From Diphasiastrum complanatum (taxonomy: Eukaryota > Streptophyta > Lycopodiopsida > Lycopodiales > Lycopodiaceae), in the NCBI GenBank assembly GCA_029204225.1, contig CM055094.1, positions 23,956,541 through 24,020,540 of the forward strand: DNA of 64,000 bases, given 5' to 3'. Both the position numbers and the translations under genes were made by a program. Positions 1 through 11,720 of the stretch are shown piece after piece. Under the pieces are notes generated by a model. That model had not been told where the DNA came from. It worked only from the letters and a program-made list of their open reading frames with translations, and did not search any database. The first letter of the stretch is position 1. Each line of letters starts with the position of its first letter.

Positions 1-343
1 CCAGCACCAACAGAAGTATTAGACCTCTTGAGTCATTGTCTGCTATCTGTGCAATCTCTAGAAGAGCTGTAGCATTAGGCTGGGCAGCCATGGCAGCCTC
101 TGAGCATGCAAGGGATGCAATAAGGTAGCCGGCCAGTGCATTTCTTCCAGTTTCTACCTGCTCTTTCGTGAACACTGCTATGCTTACTTTCTCAGATATC
201 GCTGTCAAAGCATGCACATTTAAGCTTGAACGTGCAGCTTTAGTCTGGGACAGCCTAAGGCCTTGAATTCCTGCACCTAAAGATGTATTTCTGATTGATG
301 AAAGACCCAGTGTTGAGCCACACAAAGCAGTTGCCATAGCCAT
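1..343 (-). CDS. psbY: Photosystem II core protein PsbY precursor, N-terminal part
   Basis: An open frame reads from an ATG at 343 down to base 1, giving 114 residues and leaving the window without a stop. Residues 1-50 are rich in Ser, Ala, Thr and Arg with few acidic residues, as in a chloroplast transit peptide. Residues 70-87 form a hydrophobic stretch ending in AAMAAQ, like a thylakoid-transfer signal and its processing site. Residues 97-114 (IAQIADNDSRGLILLLVL) match the conserved entry to the first PsbY transmembrane helix. In plants, nuclear psbY encodes a polyprotein processed into two small single-span thylakoid proteins of photosystem II near cytochrome b559. The second ATG, two codons downstream, could also be used. 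The helix end, the second PsbY repeat and the stop lie outside the window. The identification comes from the recognised motif, not from an alignment. Confidence 0.85.
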   Translation of the reverse strand, partial: MAMATALCGSTLGLSSIRNTSLGAGIQGLRLSQTKAARSSLNVHALTAISEKVSIAVFTKEQVETGRNALAGYLIASLACSEAAMAAQPNATALLEIAQIADNDSRGLILLLVL

Positions 344-1589
344 GGAGTTTCCCCTTCTAGAAACGATTGGCTCTGCACCAAAAGCAACACAATTTTCACA
401 AGATGAATAAACAAGCACTTCAGAAAAAATATAAAGCACAAACCAAACGATCAAAACGCTCCAAATTCTGGAAAGTAAAGCCCACAATGCCAGAAATTGC
501 TGAACTAACTTCAGATGAACTGCCCGAATTGCTGCTCTAGACACGCGAGAAGGAGCAGATGAGTGTTGTTGTTTCTGCTACTGGCGAAGAAGATGAGGAG
601 AGGAGGATCGCTGATCGCAGCGAGGAGAAGAATAGACGAGAATAAGCGCGTATAATCTTAGGAGGATTCTGCTGACCACCGGGGAGGTGGCTGTAGCCTC
701 CTTTTGCCTCCACAGTTTCAAGTGCCAACCCAGCCTGCCTCCGGATGTGCGAATTTCACCATGAAAATTGGGTGAACGGAGCCTAAAGCAGAACTCACAA
801 AAAGGTGTGGTATATCGGTTTCACATGCCTTATGGGGCCATACTAATGGAAACGGAAAGGAGGCCGCCACCGGAAGGCCTCGGAGGAACTGGAAGCTCAG
901 AAATGTAAGGTGGAGGTGGAAAGAGAGAGATGGGTAGAAGCAAAACAAAAGGATAAGGACACCTCATTCTCATTGGCTCTCACAAATCACCCTTTTTTTT
1001 TTTGGGGTCACCTCACAAATCACCTTGCCTTCTTTGCCTTCTTGAATCTCCCCTACAACACCATGAAATGTGTCTATCAAGAGTCTAAAGCTAAAAGTAC
1101 TAGGTACGGGGCTAGGGGTAGTCAGCCGACTTTAGGGTGCCCGCGTGATTTCGGATGCTAACCCATGGGCCATTAGCAAGTTTGAACACTAACCCATGGG
1201 CCAATTGCATTGCATGCTTAAAGGGTAGTTCCAAACATGTGTGCCCTAGCATTGTTCTAAAACCTTCTTGGAGATTGACTCTAAAATCTTGCATTTTGTT
1301 TAGGTTGTCTAATTTTAACCATCGTGGTCTTCAAAATCTTATAACTTGAGACTTTTGTTGGCTAGAACCCTATGCTCAATTTTGTAGATAAGTATTGTAT
1401 TGGTAAACATTTAATATTCTCGCTAGCAAGTTTGATAAAAAAATTTATACTCATAATGACTCAAGAAAGACGTTGGGCCCATAGAAGCATGGGTAGAAAA
1501 AAACAACAAAATTTCTCTTTGTGTTTAAACTAGAAAAACCTCCAGGCATGGGGCTTTATACCCTTCGGGCTAGCTGGTGCTCAGTCCTA
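344..1589. other. psbY upstream region and intergenic DNA, no gene recognised
   Basis: This must contain the 5' leader and promoter of psbY, which reads leftwards. I could not pick a convincing TATA box or transcription start. A short direct repeat, AACCCATGGGCCA, occurs near 1161 and 1191. Around 1540-1600 a motif GCATGGGGCTTTATACCC recurs in nearly the same form at about 20952. The small frames here have no recognisable homology. Confidence 0.5.
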
Positions 1590-2660
1590 CAATGCATTGC
1601 ATCAATCTCACTAGATAGTAATTTCTTTCTAATGATATGATACTTGATTTCTATATGTTTAGTGGGTGCATGAAGTAAAGGATTTTTGCTAGCTGATAAC
1701 ACTCTGGCTATCACACCCAATCATTGTAGGCTTACTCTACAGGATGCCAATATCTTACATCATCCTTCTTAAACAAACTACCTCCTACGTAGTTGAGCAT
1801 AGGGCTTTGTATTCCACTTCTGTCGTGGAAAGAGCAATTGTTTCTTGTTTCTTGCTGGACCAAGAAAATACACCATTGCCAAAATAAAAAATGTAGCCAA
1901 TGGTGGATCTTCTATCATCTATGCAACCTGCCCAGTCTGAATCTACATAGTCTTCTAATGAGTTTTCCTAGGTGTAGCCATGAATTGACTTACCACGCTT
2001 ACATCATAGCTTATATCAAGATGAGTAGTTGTAAGGTAGATTTTGAGAACCAACTAATTGATGAAACAATGTGGCATCAACAATGTGGCATCTCATCTTG
2101 AGTAGAAAACTTATTACCAACCTCCACATGTGTAGAAATTGACTTATTGTCGCACATCTTGAAGCATCTTAGAATTTCGTTCACATACTTCGTTTGCATG
2201 AGTGTGATACCATCATGTCTTTGCCAAATTTTCACTCCCAAACAATAGCGCATCAATCCAAGGTCGGTCATATCAAAACTATAAAATAGATTTTCCTTGA
2301 TTGCACTAATCAAATTCTCATCATTGCATGTGATTATGAGGTCGTCTACATATAGCACAATCAGTGTAGTGCTGGAATCACGAGCAAAGTAACAAAGATT
2401 GAATGTGTATCAAACCTCTAGATAGCAGATACTTGTCGAAGTGGCTATACCAAGCACAAGGTGCTTGCTTTAGTCCATACAAGGCCTTGTTCAATTTGCA
2501 TATTTTGTCTTCCATGCCCTGTATTGCAAAACCACTTAGTTGCTACGTGTACATTTCTTCCTCAAGCTTATCATTCAAAAAGATAGACTTTACATCCATT
2601 GGATGTAGATTCCATCCAAACAATGTCACCAAGGCGATTATATGAGAAGTGTACTCTACT
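1590..2660 (-). mobile_element. Ty1/copia RT-RNase H fragment
   Basis: On the minus strand, 2358-2077 encodes a copia reverse transcriptase core with the catalytic YVDD motif (MLYVDDLIITC), followed by the usual SFDMTDLG and LGVKIW blocks. Nearer 1,960-1,790 the minus strand gives DSDWAGCIDDRRST and ALSTTEVEYKAL-like peptides of copia RNase H. Upstream RT peptides around 2,640-2,400 are in other frames. No LTR, integrase or gag was seen, so this is a degraded 3' pol remnant. Frameshifts and stops make it a pseudogene. Confidence 0.8.
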
Positions 2661-2815
2661 TGGTGAAAAATTATCCATTTTTTTGGGTTCATTGACCTTA
2701 TTATCAACTAGTGAGTCTAGTGTGTCTAGTGAGTCTAGTGTGATATTAACACAAGGAGTTGGTGAAAAACTATCCATTTTTGGGGTTCATTGACCTTATT
2801 GTCAAGAAAAATAAT
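2660..2815. repeat. Short direct repeat with TCTAGTG microrepeats
   Basis: A segment beginning GGTGAAAAATTATCCATT and continuing into GGGTTCATTGACCTTATT occurs at about 2669 and again at about 2760. Between the copies is a run of GAGTCTAGTG / GTGTCTAGTG units (about 2710-2745). It looks like a local tandem duplication. No coding function is apparent. Confidence 0.6.
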
Positions 2816-3109
2816 TCAACACAAAAAGAGAAATCAAGTTGTCAAATTCCTTGTGTGCATATGATTAAGAGGATCCTTGCGCTAAATGGGAATTGATGAA
2901 TCTGAATGTAAAATACATTGCTCTATTAAATGTTTTGGAGTTACAAAAGGATACATTTATCCTACATTGAGGAGCGATGTATAAGGCAACAACACCAGAT
3001 GTAGGGACAAAAAAAAATGCATCTGGAATTGGATAGACTATCCAATCAAGGAAGATATTGAGGAAGAAGACTATTGAATGTTCTGTTGCTTGGATCATGT
3101 CAACCCATG

Positions 3110-3949
3110 CAAAATTAATGCAAGTTAAGGCAATCTTGTGTTTCATCAACCTCTTCTTGGCATAAGAGGTTGGGGCATCTCAACTTCAAGGCTTTGGAAA
3201 TGATGTCACAAAGGGAAGCAGTAATTGGTTTTCCTAGATCTCTTACAAGTATCAATCATGTATGCGAACATTGTGCTTTATCTAAGTCACATAGACTACC
3301 TTACAACAGATCTACCTCAAGATCTAGTAAGCTCTTTCAACTTGTACATTTGAACATACATAGTATGAGTACAATTAGCAATGCTGGTGATAGGATGTAT
3401 GTCACACTTATTGATGAATTTAGTAGATTTACTTTGGTATATTTTCTAAAGAGCAAAGATGAGGTGTTTGATATTTTTCGAAATTCAAGGATGCAAGGAA
3501 GAACCAATTCAACACCAAGATCAAGTTCTTGAGAAGTGACAATGGTGGTGAGTACATTTCAACCAAATTCAAAGCTTTTTGTGATGCACATGGGATCAAG
3601 TATCAAAAGCCCAAGGACTCCACAACAAAATGGAATGGCCGAGAGGAAGAATTGAACCTTGTGTGAAGGAGCCAAAACTATGAGGTTAAGTGCCAATCTT
3701 CCTAAATCTTTTGGGGTGAAAGCCTTGTCATGTGCAAACTATATTTGTAACAGGTGGTTGAGTGTGCCATTGAATGGTAAGACACCCTTTAAAGCTCTCT
3801 TTGGTAGGAAGCCGCGTGTCAAGTTCTTCAAAATCTTTGGATGCACTTGCTATGCCAACATTGCACTTGATAATAGGACTAAAGAAGATACTGCTTCCAA
3901 GAAAGGCAATTTTGTTGGATATAGTGAGGTAAGAAAAACATGCAAAGTT
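3110..3949 (+). pseudogene. Copia A, GAG-pre-integrase and integrase part
   Basis: The peptide SSWHKRLGHLNFKALEMM is a copia pre-integrase zinc-binding block and CEHCALSKSH gives its second Cys pair. An integrase core follows: LIDEFSRFTLVYFLKSKDEV, then in a shifted frame LRSDNGGEY (second catalytic Asp), then FKALFGRKPRVKFFKIFGC. The position of the first catalytic Asp reads VHLNI instead of the usual VHTD/VHSD form. Frameshifts near 3530 and 3650 and the absence of gag and a 5' LTR show a dead relic. The frame stops abruptly at 3949, where element B was inserted, and resumes at 6962. Confidence 0.82.
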
Positions 3950-4582
3950 TGTGAGAGATTTCAACAAGTTTAGTCATATTTTGGTAAATTGTCAATTGAG
4001 GCCAAAACTCATTTTAGACTTAAAGATAAAGTTTTTGAAGTTTTATTAGTTTAAAATACATTTACTGAACACTTTTTGAAAGTGTGGGAAAGTTGGCAGT
4101 CGAGTTTGAGAGAGATTCAAATTTGAGCTTTGGGTACATTGAATCTTGTCCCAAAATAGTAGGGTTTTTCATATTGGAGGGAAAGCCAAGTGGCAAAGTA
4201 GGGTTTGGACCTGATATATATTGTTGTAACTCGTGGAGAAAGGGATCTTCTCTCTTGTGTCTCTCATTTCATCATTATACATGGTTCTCTTTGCGTTCTA
4301 CTACTCATTGGTGCACTCTCATGATGTTATCTTGCAATTCTATGTGTAGAATGATCATTTATTGTTATTTTTGGTTTCACATGTGTGAAATACAGTAGGG
4401 TGCTATAATTGTACGGATATTATGTTTTGGTTCATGTTTGATCAGTATCTCTTAGAGTTTGCATCTCATTTTGTATGTAGATGCTGATTTTTCTACATTG
4501 GCAGGATTGTTGGTTTGCTCTTTTTTGTAACCAAAGATCATGGACATGGATTTGGACCTTGAATGATCTGAAATCCTTCACA
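3950..4582 (+). repeat. 5' LTR of copia B
   Basis: It begins TGTGAG and ends TTCACA directly before the primer binding site. Bases 4147-4582 are repeated with few changes at 6518-6961. The first 200 bases have no partner because the right LTR is truncated. The length is 633 bp. Confidence 0.85.
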
Positions 4583-4594
4583 TGGTATCAGAGC
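4583..4594 (+). other. Primer binding site of copia B
   Basis: TGGTATCAGAGC is complementary to the 3' end of plant initiator tRNA-Met, the usual primer of copia elements. It abuts the LTR terminus CACA. Confidence 0.85.
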
Positions 4595-5186
4595 TATTGT
4601 GTTTTAGGTTATGAAAGGATCAACCACATTCATCAAGGATTTGGAGGAGTTATCAATGCTAGACCATGCTAGATTGATTTCTACTCAAAAATCTCCATTT
4701 TTGCATATGTAGAATTGATCTTTTGTAGATCAAAGCTCAATATAGGTTTACATACTTGATCAATTTTGATTTCACACTTGGCTTACTAGAATTATCCAAT
4801 TTTTGGTGCATTAAGAAGGTCTCATTGGAGGCTACAAGATGACATATCAAGTTTTTAAAAAATGCATGTAGAATTTGAGATATTCAATTTTTTTTGTGAT
4901 TTTATCAAAACCCTAATTTCGATTGGATCTCTAGTTTGTGAGGTTACTGAACCTCATTTGAGTGTGTTTCAATCTTAGGAAGTGGCAAGAATTATTAGAT
5001 TGAGGGTAGATCATAGGTTGATCAAGATTTCACTATTCTATGCGTTGATTTTCTCATTAGAAGTGCTAGAAGAGATTTGAGAGGTCCCATATCTTTGTGA
5101 TTTCTTCTTGAGTTCATTTATTGACATTCAAGAGAATGCTTTGTGCATTGGAACAGGTTGAAAGAAGAAGATCAGGTCATTGCAAC

Positions 5187-6377
5187 ATGGCTACAAGTGG
5201 TGGATTCATGTTGGAAGGCAACGACAAGCTTACCTCAAGTAACTATTCATTGTGGAAAATGAGGATGGAATCACTTCTTGAGATGAATGATGTTTTAAAT
5301 ATTGTTGTAGGTTTGGAGGAGAGACTTGCAACTCAACAAGATCAAATGAGGTATGATAAGAGGGTCAAAGGGCTCTACACATGATCAAGATGAATGTTAA
5401 CGATTAGCTTCTCAAGGAGATTGGTAAGTGCACATCATCTTTGGAGGCTTGCGAAGCTCTGAAGAAGATTTATGAATCCAAGTATACATCAAGGGTGCTT
5501 ACTCTTAGGAGGAAAATCTTTGAAATTTTGCAAAAGAAGGAAGAAAATACTTATGCTTTTGTTTTGAGGGTTAAAGCATTCAATGATGAGTTAGCATGTA
5601 TTGATGAAAGCATTAATGAGGTAGAACTTGTTCAAGTTATACTTAATGGCTTGTTGGATGATCATGCTAATCTTGTTAAAAGTTTTGCTATTCAAAATAC
5701 TTTGCCAAGTATTGTGGATTTGCAAGAGATCTTGGTGAATGAGGAGAGGCTTTAATCAAGAGGAGGTGGATCTACTATCGACATCTCATTATGAAGAGGA
5801 GGCTATGTTCACCAAAGGCAAGTTCATGGGCAAAGGCAAAGGCAAGTGGTCAAAAGGACAAGATCAAGGTGAGACTTCCTCGTTTGGCAGAAATAAAGAT
5901 AAGTCAAAGTTAAAATGCTTCTATTGTGGAATCAAAGGGCATTTTGCTAATGAATGTTTGAAGAAGCAAAGAGATGAAGGTAGCAAGCAAATCAACTTTA
6001 CTACTAATGATGAGGATTTATGTGGTGGTGATTCTCTTTTGATGTGTTCTTCAAGTCTATTATCAAGTGAAGGTGACAAAGATTCATGGTGGATTGATAG
6101 TGGAGCTAGTTCACACATGACTAGTCACAAGGAGTTCTTTACTTCTTTGCTCACTTATGATGGAGCCAAGAAAGCAATTCACATGGCCAATGGCGGTGTG
6201 ATTGAAGGTATTGGTTCAATTCCTATTTTTATTTCTACTAATAGGAAAGCAAGACTTGATGGTGTTCTTTACATTCCTTCACTTTCAAAGAATTTGTTAC
6301 GTGTTGGTGGTCAAATGATAGAGAAAGGATACATGGTAAATTTTGGTGGTGATGCTTGTTTCATTACAAAGGAATAA
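5187..6377 (+). pseudogene. Gag and protease of copia B
   Basis: An ATG at 5187 opens a copia gag with the N-terminal block NYSLWKMRMESLLEMNDV. The frame is broken near 5384, and the gag domain continues at 5441-5755 and 5739-6377 in shifted frames. The last part carries the CCHC zinc knuckle CFYCGIKGHFANEC (about 5918-5960) and the aspartic protease motif WWIDSGASSHMTSHKEF (about 6088-6138), with D-S-G intact. Gag packages the RNA and the protease processes the polyprotein. Two or three frameshifts make it non-functional as read, although gag is otherwise well preserved. Pol beyond pre-integrase is deleted. Confidence 0.83.
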
Positions 6378-6517
6378 ATCTTGGTTGCTAGGGGCAATAG
6401 ACAAGATAGACTTTTCAACCTTGATGCTTTTGTGATGGCTAACAAAAAGGATGAAATGGAAAAGGAGATTGGGCTCAACTTTCCAAAGTTCCCTTTTAGC
6501 ATCAATAAGATTTATTT

Positions 6518-6961
6518 AGTCCCAAAATAATAGGGTTTTTTATATTGAAGGGAAAGCCAAGTGGCAAAGGATCTAGACCTGTTATATATTGTTGTAACTC
6601 GTGGAGAAAGGGATCTTCTCTCTTCTTACTCTCATTTCATCATTATACATGGTTCTCTTTGGGTTCTACTACTCATCGGTGCACTCTCATGATGTTATCT
6701 TGTAATTTTATGTGTAGAATGATCATTTATTGCTATTTTTGGTTTCACACATGTGAAATACAGTAGGGTACTATAATTTTATGGACATCAACTATATTTT
6801 ATGTTCTGGTTCATGTTTGTTCAGTATCTCTTAGAGTTTGCATTTCATTTTGTATGTAGATGCTGATTTTTCTACATTGGCAAGATTGTTGGTTTGCTCC
6901 CTTTTGTAACCAAAGATCAAGGACATGGATTTGGATCTTGAATGATCTGAAATCCTTCACA
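6518..6961 (+). repeat. 3' LTR of copia B, 5'-truncated
   Basis: This copy corresponds to 4147-4582 of the left LTR. It differs by scattered substitutions and a short extra segment near 6785. It ends TTCACA at 6961 and is followed by the target duplication AAGTT. Confidence 0.85.
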
Positions 6962-7480
6962 AAGTTTACATTCATTCACCTAAGAAAGTATTCATAAGTA
7001 GGGATGCCATTTTTTTTATGAAGGGAATGTTCCAAAGTTTGATGTTGATGGTGGTGTTGTGGATGGATCTAACATTCTTGATGATGTTTCTTTGGATGAT
7101 GGTGATGGAGAGGCATCTCCAAGTCAAGTTCCAAAAAGATCCTCTAGGCAAAGGCAAAAGCCATCAAGGCTCACATATGATGAGAAGGGTAAGCAAGTTG
7201 TGAAAGGTACAAACTTTGCCTTTCTCACATATTTTGGTACATTCTCTTGTGTAGATGATGGAATGCAAATGGATGGTTGTCTTCATCAAATGGATGTCAT
7301 TAATGGATCTGGAATCTTGGTCAATGGTTTTTATGTTCAAGCGGAAGATAAAATGTATGATCTTATTAAGCTTATTTTTACCTAACTTGAGGTGGGAAAG
7401 AGCTTTTGTACATGCAATCCATCTCTATGATAGTAATGCCTTAGAAGTTTTTAGAGCAGATTGGCAATCTTGAGTTTCTT
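6962..7480 (+). pseudogene. Copia A, region downstream of element B
   Basis: Directly after the target duplication the frame reads YIHSPKKVFISRDAIF, the conserved block after the copia integrase core. It continues in shifted frames with an acidic linker and PSQVPKRSSRQRQKPSRL. From about 7260 a scrambled RT-like piece (HQMDVINGSGILVNGFYVQ) resembles the QMDVKNAFLNG block of copia RT. No RT catalytic motif or RNase H follows. Confidence 0.72.
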
Positions 7481-7539
7481 CACTATTTGTTTTGTATTTT
7501 TGTGAATGCTTTGCTATCTAAACTTGATTACACTTAATC

Positions 7540-8215
7540 TCTGATAATAGGCTATTTCTGAGGCTGTACCACACACATGTGGGTCAGGAGTCCATGTTTG
7601 ATCAATGGTTTTGATTTTTCTTGATTGTGGGATCCAATATTGCTTTTCTAGATCAAGATCTTGTGACTAGTTTTGCAATAGGTAGGTGGATCAATCAATC
7701 AATCACTCTTGGAGCCTTATGTAGGTTCATTTATGGTCCTTAGTATTGTACTTTCAACATGGTATCGGAGCCAAGTACAAGAGGATAATCATTGATCAAA
7801 GGACAATCCATTTTTATCAAGTTGTTGCTAGTGAGGCAAATTTTGGAAAAGAACTTAGGGAGGGCCGAGAAGTACATCAATAGTACAAGTCTTTAGGAAG
7901 ATGGCCATTAGTCGATTTCTTTTTGAACCTACTGAGAGGTTAAATTCTAAAAACTACTCAATATGGAAGGTGAGAATGGAGTCATTATTGATACTCCAAG
8001 TTCTCTTTGATATTGTCCTTGAAGAAGAGGATGAGCCTCTTGGAGGGCAAGAATTGGTTAGATACAAGAAGAAGGCAAGGCTAGCACTCATTGTATTAAG
8101 ATGAATGTTAGTAATGATGTCTTGAAGGAGGTAGCCTCTTGTCTTTTGGCAAAGGAAGCTTGGGATTCTTTAAAAGCTATATATGAATCCAACATGATAT
8201 ACCATCAAGTGCACA
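7540..8215 (+). mobile_element. Copia C, LTR end, primer site and gag start
   Basis: TTCAACA at 7753-7759 is followed directly by TGGTATCGGAGC (7760-7771), a one-mismatch initiator-Met primer site. The sequence before it is therefore the 3' end of a 5' LTR, whose left boundary I cannot fix. An ATG at 7901 opens a gag N-terminus (RLNSKNYSIWKVRMESLLIL), broken by a stop at about 8102 and continuing to 8215 as SCLLAKEAWDSLKAIYES. The rest of the element is missing. Confidence 0.75.
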
Positions 8216-8384
8216 AAAGGGATGTATAGTTTTGAAGTGTGCTACATGTATATAGACACATTTATGGAACATCTTGTAAGGGATCCTTTAAGACGTGGTG
8301 AAAGATCCTTCATGGACATCATTTTCTATTGGAGTCTCAAAAGTTCCTTGTTTTAAGACACTTCTAAAGTAAGAGCCCAACTTC

Positions 8385-9084
8385 CTAGAAAAGTAGTCGG
8401 AGCAATGCAAACATTAGATACTATGACAACACCACTTGAGAGAGCAGGAGGAGAAAGTAGTCTTTTAGAAAACTGACCTTCAAATGTGTCAAAAGTGTCT
8501 GACACCAAAAATCAACCAAAAATGTATCATCAAAATTTTGAAACAATGATAATACATCAGGTGATAGAGAAACACGATGTGAAAAATAGCCAAGACATTG
8601 GCCAAAGCACTATGTAAAAATCTTGAATGCAACTTGGGAGTTGTCAAGCTGCTTTGGCAACATATCAGAATGATGAGCAAATCCATCCAGAGCATCTCGC
8701 ATAAATGATGTGACAAAACCTGGAGAACCAATGGGAACACCAAGTGCCTTAATTCCATGCTTAAGAGTAATGAATAATATAGGAACTATTAGAAGGCCTT
8801 TTGGAAACCAAGCTACACACTTAGACTATTCACCATAATCCCAAGAGAGGAAAGCTACGCTGAGAAACACAAACTGGGATAACTTCACTAGTAGGTCCCA
8901 CAATATGTGTATCTTCTGAAATGGAAGGGAATAGACAAGAAGAAAAAGCTTTAGCAATAGCACACAAGGCATGATATTGTGCCAAAGCAAAGAGAGATCC
9001 ACCTAAGAAATCCCCTTGTCGAGTTTCCTCAACAAAAGAAATGATGGTAAAATCACCTCTACAAGAAACATGATTGGAGTATAG
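8385..9084 (-). pseudogene. LINE-like reverse transcriptase fragment
   Basis: Read from 9075 leftwards, the minus strand gives FVEETRQGDFLGGSLFALAQ, matching the RT RQGDPLG block. FPSISEDTHIVGP follows, where the catalytic ADD-like motif would be and is changed to SED. Then, in another frame, come KALGVPIGSPGFV and DNSQVAFKIFTQ-like thumb peptides. Stops and at least one frameshift are present. I recognise this arrangement from RT-like proteins common in non-flowering plants. No endonuclease domain lies beside it. It abuts the truncated LTR of copia D exactly at 9084/9085. Confidence 0.72.
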
Positions 9085-10385
9085 TCACAGCTCAAGCGCT
9101 CTATGCCCAACATAATCTTATAAATTAGTTCATACTCACAAAAACAAAAATGAGTACAGTCCACCGAAGAGATTAGAAGTAAGTTGTGTGTGATATTGGA
9201 AATGGATTCAATAAGAAGTTTAGTTTTGAATGAATTGACAGTGCAACAAAAATAATGTGAGTTCCTCAGGCGTCAAAGACAACCGTTCTCTAATAAAAAA
9301 CTGAGGAGTCGTAGACGTCCGTGTTCCGATTAGAGTGATTAAACAAGCGTGATAAAACAGAAGTCAAGTGCATTCAATCACAACAAGCATTCATCTACAT
9401 TATACACCAATAGAAAAGCATGTTGTTACTATATTACACTGAAGCACAACAAATAGGAGTTACAACAAGAATGACGACGTAACTGGGAGGCTCAAAATTA
9501 TACGTTTCATGGACGAAGCATCAAATAGAATGTGCGAGGATGATCTATTTATAGATTGCATTCATGTATTAGTTACAATAAATGTTTGCCATCTAATTAG
9601 ACAAGCTGTTGCACTTGGAAGTATTTGGCTTATGATGACAACTATACAATGTGTCAATAGTCAACCTCCAAGGAATGTTGATGCGGACGAGGACGTTGCA
9701 AATTCTCTCACTTCACATTTTACGCGAAGTGGCTTTCTCTCACTTCGCATTTTTCGGGAATTGGCTGGGAACGTTCCTCTTTGAAAATGGACGACCTTCG
9801 CAAATTTTCTCTCTTCGCATTTTTCGCAAAAACCGAAGGTGCCTTTCAAAAATAGTTTAACTTATGAAATAGATGACCTTTGAGAACTACACATAAGTTT
9901 AACTTTTGAACTGCACATAAGTTAACTTCTTCAAAATAGTTTAAAGGAAGAAGCCGAAGGTAAGTGTCGCATTTTTTGATAAAGTGCAAAAAAATCACGA
10001 ACTGTGCGACACTTAGTGTATTTCTGCAAACTGTTGAAAAAGTAATGTATTTCTACAGACATGTTCTAAATGCTAGTTTGTGAAAGTCCTTGAATATGGC
10101 CAAGTCTTCAATGGTCTTCAAATAGTTGAACTTAACATTTGAACATGGAGAATAATATAAGGATTGGTTACCCTTTGCTGGAGATCAGCCGGAAGCCCGT
10201 TGTAGTCGTTCTTCAAATAGTTTGGCTGTCTAAGTTGTGATTCCTACAAGTATCAAATGAGCAGACATTGAACCCAAAATAGGTTTCACCTGATCCTAGA
10301 TCAACGATCAATAAACGTGCAAGAAGAATCTTGAAATAGAAATTATTATTTACCAAGGAGACAATTGTGGGCTTAATTTCCAGCA
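9085..10385 (-). repeat. 3' LTR of copia D, truncated
   Basis: It matches 14533-15836 of the right copy almost end to end (1301 against 1304 bases). On the minus strand it begins TGCTGGAAATTAAG, next to the purine tract AAGGGGGAC (about 10386-10395). Its far end stops at 9085 without the expected CA terminus. Confidence 0.86.
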
Positions 10386-10430
10386 GTCCCCCTTAAGGTC
10401 ACGGTTAGTGTCTTGGTATCTTTGTCAGGT

Positions 10431-11720
10431 TCAGCATGTTGAAAACCTTTTGATGCTTGATCCTGGGAAGCGCTTTGGTGAAGATGTTTGCGGCATGATT
10501 ATTGTAGAACAATATTGAAGGATGACTTGCCCTGAGAAAACTTTCTCCATAATGAAATGATACTGGATTTCTATGTGCTTGGATTTGCCATGAAATCTGG
10601 GATTCAGTGACAGTGAAATATAACTCAAGTTGTCACACAGAATGGTGGTAGCATTGAACTGAGTGTGATGTAAGTCATGAAGTAATAACCTGATCCATAC
10701 AGCTTCTTTTGAAACTTGACATGCTGCGATGTACTCTGCCTTTGATTTCTGCTTCCCTGAGTTCCACGAAATCGGTCCCACTGCCAGATAGAAACAAAAC
10801 TCGGAGGTAGATTTTTTGTTTGAGACTGTTCCTTCCCAATCTGAGTCGGAGTAGCCTCGTAGGATGAGTGGGTCAATGGCATTTCCATCATAACACAGAA
10901 TGTGATCTAAACTTCCTTGAATATATCTCACCACTCTCGTTAATGCTTTCCAATCAGAGATCCTAGGATCAGATATGAATTGACTTAATGTGCTAACAGT
11001 GTATGCTAGATCTAGTCTAGTACACAACAATGCATACATCAAAGATCCTATAAGTGAATGATAAGGGTACTTCACTAAGTCGAGTACTTTAGTATCATAA
11101 TCAACACAAGTAGGTTTAGTCAATACTATACTTGGATCCATTGGAGTATCAATTGGTTTGCAATCAGACATATGAAAATTTTCTAAAATGCCTTTTAGAT
11201 ATGTCTACTGGCTAAGATAGATCTTCTTCTGAAGTCTATTTCTAGTAATGTGAATCCCTAGCAAAGAATGAATAGCTCCTAAATCAGTCATGTCAAATTC
11301 TTTTGATAGATCACTCTTAGTAGTGTGTAGTAGAGAAGTATCGTTAGACAATATGAACGCATCATCTACGTAAAGACCTATGTGAACTGAATGGACACAT
11401 GTATGCTTGAAATGAACATGATAGTCAGCTGAATTGTTTGCAAAATCCAATTGAATGAGATAAGAGTTAATTTTATCGACCATGCTCTTGTGGCCTATTT
11501 CAGATCGTAAATTTCTTTGTGCAGCTTGCACACTTTGTGCTCTTGGCCTTTGACTTCGAATCCTTCCAGTTGGAAGGTATATAGCTCCTCTTTGACGTTG
11601 ACATTGAGAAACAATGTCTTGACATCCATTTGGTGCATTTCGAGGTCTTCTATGGCTGCTAACACAATTAGAGTCTTGATTGACTACATCTTGACGACAC
11701 GACTGAAAATTTCTTGATAA
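10431..11720 (-). pseudogene. RT-RNase H of copia D
   Basis: The block at 11531-11205 contains HIGLYVDDAFILSNDTS (catalytic YVDD) and EFDMTDLGAIHSLLGIHI. The block at 11171-10431 contains [19 protein letters not shown] and then RNase H peptides (RGYSDSDWEGTVSNKKST, SKAEYIAACQVSKEAVWIR, CDNLSYISLSLNPRFHGKSKH). RNase H keeps the SDSDW aspartate region. RT and RNase H are separated by a stop near 11200, and the upstream RT fingers (11520-11900) are broken. RT copies element RNA and RNase H removes the template. Confidence 0.85.

Larger units (their letters stand above)
3950..6961 (+). mobile_element. Copia B, internally deleted LTR retrotransposon
   Basis: The 5-bp target duplication AAGTT lies at 3945-3949 and 6962-6966. 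The left LTR is 3950-4582 and starts TGTGAGAG. A primer binding site TGGTATCAGAGC (4583-4594) touches the LTR end. Gag and protease follow to 6377, then a short pre-integrase stretch. About 140 bases further on the sequence jumps into the middle of the right LTR (6518-6961). The integrase, RT, RNase H and the first roughly 200 bases of the right LTR are missing. The host frame of copia A is continuous across the target duplication, which confirms the insertion. A single deletion from pol into the 3' LTR explains the structure. Confidence 0.88.

Noticed and set aside
9509-9860. Frames in the copia D LTR, recurring at 14960-15332
   Set aside because: The recurrence is explained by LTR duplication. 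The two copies drift by frameshifts and stops, so coding constraint is unlikely.
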